In this document: positions 6,421 through 7,137 of the stretch, piece by piece
Layout: each line of letters starts with the position of its first letter
Position numbering within the stretch: position 1 is the stretch's first letter
Assembly: GCA_025358235.1 (NCBI GenBank)
Contig: JANYKH010000318.1
Location: 1 to 7,137 of the forward strand
DNA: 7,137 nucleotides
Direction: 5' to 3'
Source: Chloroflexota bacterium
GTDB lineage: Bacteria; Chloroflexota; Dehalococcoidia; Dehalococcoidales; RBG-16-60-22
Notes under the pieces: model-generated
The model's database searches: none
Told to the model about the DNA's origin: nothing
What the model saw: the letters and a program-made list of their open reading frames with translations, nothing else
Position numbers and translations under genes: made by a program

Positions 6421-7137
6421 ATGGTTATTGAAGAAAAAAAGAAAAAAAGCATTAACCGCCTGAAGACGATGTACCCGCTGCGGGCGCTCGTTGATGGCAT
6501 GTATGAAAAGGCAGTTGAGGCCAGCAATGAAGGCAAGCCGGTCGCCTGGTGCATGGTGAACTGGTGGGGCGGGGACATTCTGCTGCGGGCCATGGATGTG
6601 GCCTGCGTTTACCCGGAAGACTACGGCGCGGCCTGCGCGGCTTTTGGGGCGGCCCCCAATTACCTCGCCCGCTCTGATGCGGACGGATTTCCCACCCACC
6701 TCTGCGGCTACGCCCGCAATTGCCTGGGCTACGCCTCTTATCTTAAAGAACTGGGCGTGATCCCCCCCGGCGCCCCCATGGCGGGTATGCCAAAGCCGGA
6801 TATCATCCTGGGGTCAGGCTATTTCTGCGATACGCGGTTCAAATGGTTTCAGGCCATGGGCCGGTATCTGGACGCGCCCATGTGGGTGCTGGAAATGCCC
6901 CACCCCGGCGTGAACGAAAACCGCCTCCCGGGATCAAAGGAACATGATATCCACTTTCTCGTCAATGAACTGTAGGAATTTGCCGCGTTCATCGAAAATA
7001 AGCTGGGTAAGAAAATGCCGTGGGATAAAGTAGATCAACTGGTCACGGACGGCATCGAGATGAACCGGGTCTGGCATGAAGTGAACGAACTGCGCAAAGC
7101 CAAACCCTGCCCCATGCACTCCCGCGATTTCTGGAGC
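6421..7137 (+). CDS. 2-hydroxyacyl-CoA dehydratase/benzoyl-CoA reductase-type subunit, partial, with in-frame TAG
   Basis: The N-terminal part of a HgdB/BcrB/BcrC-family subunit (COG1775 type), an iron-sulfur enzyme that dehydrates 2-hydroxyacyl-CoA or reduces benzoyl-CoA when energised by an ATP-dependent activator. The first 184 codons are open, codon 185 is TAG (6973-6975), and the same frame continues 54 codons to the window edge with typical family sequence, including ELRKAKPCPMHSRDFWS. Likely cluster ligands are Cys95 in HLCGYARNCLGYA and Cys136 in GSGYFCDTRFKWF; the family's third Cys and second domain would lie beyond the window. A 184-aa product would therefore lack essential parts. 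Either this is a nonsense-disrupted pseudogene, the TAG is a base error, or it is decoded. The ATG has a modest AGGGTGA upstream at 6411-6417. It sits 49 nt after the DUF35 gene. Full family length is usually near 400 aa or more. Confidence 0.85.
6973..6975 (+). other. In-frame amber codon in dehydratase gene
   Basis: TAG interrupts the phrase FLVNEL-TAG-EFAAFIENKLGKK. From my memory of the family, this helix position usually holds Lys, Glu or Gln, all one base from TAG (AAG, GAG, CAG). No insertion or deletion is needed to keep the frame, so this is a single-codon interruption, not a frameshift. Whether it is read through, mutated or a sequencing error is unresolved. Confidence 0.9.

Noticed and set aside
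5823..6593. A 256-codon open frame on the minus strand across the thiolase, DUF35 and dehydratase genes
   Set aside because: It runs opposite three recognisable genes and their ribosome binding sites, and its translation resembles no protein family I know.
7015..7017. ATG as a restart codon making the dehydratase two separate genes
   Set aside because: It lies inside a family-conserved stretch, lacks a clear Shine-Dalgarno sequence, and would drop residues belonging to the same helix; a natural split is unlikely.
6976..7050. A defined stem-loop (PYLIS-like) just after the in-frame TAG
   Set aside because: By eye I found no convincing long stem there. Such elements are not strictly required for amber decoding, so their absence is not informative either way.
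6961..7137. Frameshift as the cause of the dehydratase interruption
   Set aside because: The family sequence continues in exactly the same frame on both sides of the TAG, so no insertion or deletion is needed.

Overview
This window carries two same-strand gene clusters of moderate GC content, separated by a short AT-rich gap. All genes are on the + strand and no RNA gene, CRISPR array or mobile element is visible. The gene set is RNase Y, a YmdB-type phosphodiesterase, a PHP phosphoesterase, a PlsY-like acyltransferase, a B-box zinc-finger membrane protein, a thiolase with a DUF35 partner, and a 2-hydroxyacyl-CoA dehydratase/benzoyl-CoA reductase-type subunit. It fits an anaerobic bacterium that breaks down acyl-CoA or aromatic compounds. 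The protein style, especially the small CxxH zinc-finger membrane protein and the unusual PlsY, suggests Chloroflexota (Dehalococcoidia-like). This is inference from memory; Bacillota or another anaerobic phylum cannot be excluded.

Region 1 (1-236) is a leader: 180 bases of about 14% GC, then a short GC-rich segment with a possible hairpin and the rny ribosome binding site. Region 2 (237-4607) is a tight five-gene cluster: rny, ymdB, PHP, plsY-like, zinc-finger membrane protein. The gaps are 30 nt, a 4-nt overlap, 8 nt and a 4-nt overlap, so a single transcript with translational coupling is likely. The first three genes are nucleic-acid or nucleotide phosphodiesterases and the last two are membrane functions.

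Region 3 (4608-4751) is a gap of about 31% GC. It has a perfect TTGACA hexamer, an imperfect direct repeat and a small inverted repeat, and is the likely control region for the second cluster. Region 4 (4752 to the window end) encodes a thiolase, its usual DUF35 zinc-ribbon/OB-fold partner, and the N-terminal half of a 2-hydroxyacyl-CoA dehydratase-family subunit that runs off the window. Together these suggest a pathway that dehydrates or reduces an acyl-CoA and cleaves a 3-oxoacyl-CoA.

The most notable observation is an in-frame TAG codon at 6973-6975 in the dehydratase gene. The reading frame on both sides is clearly the same protein and stays open to the window end. The TAG may be a nonsense mutation, a base error, or amber decoding (for example pyrrolysine). 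The window alone cannot decide, although another gene (4122-4607) appears to use TAG as an ordinary stop.
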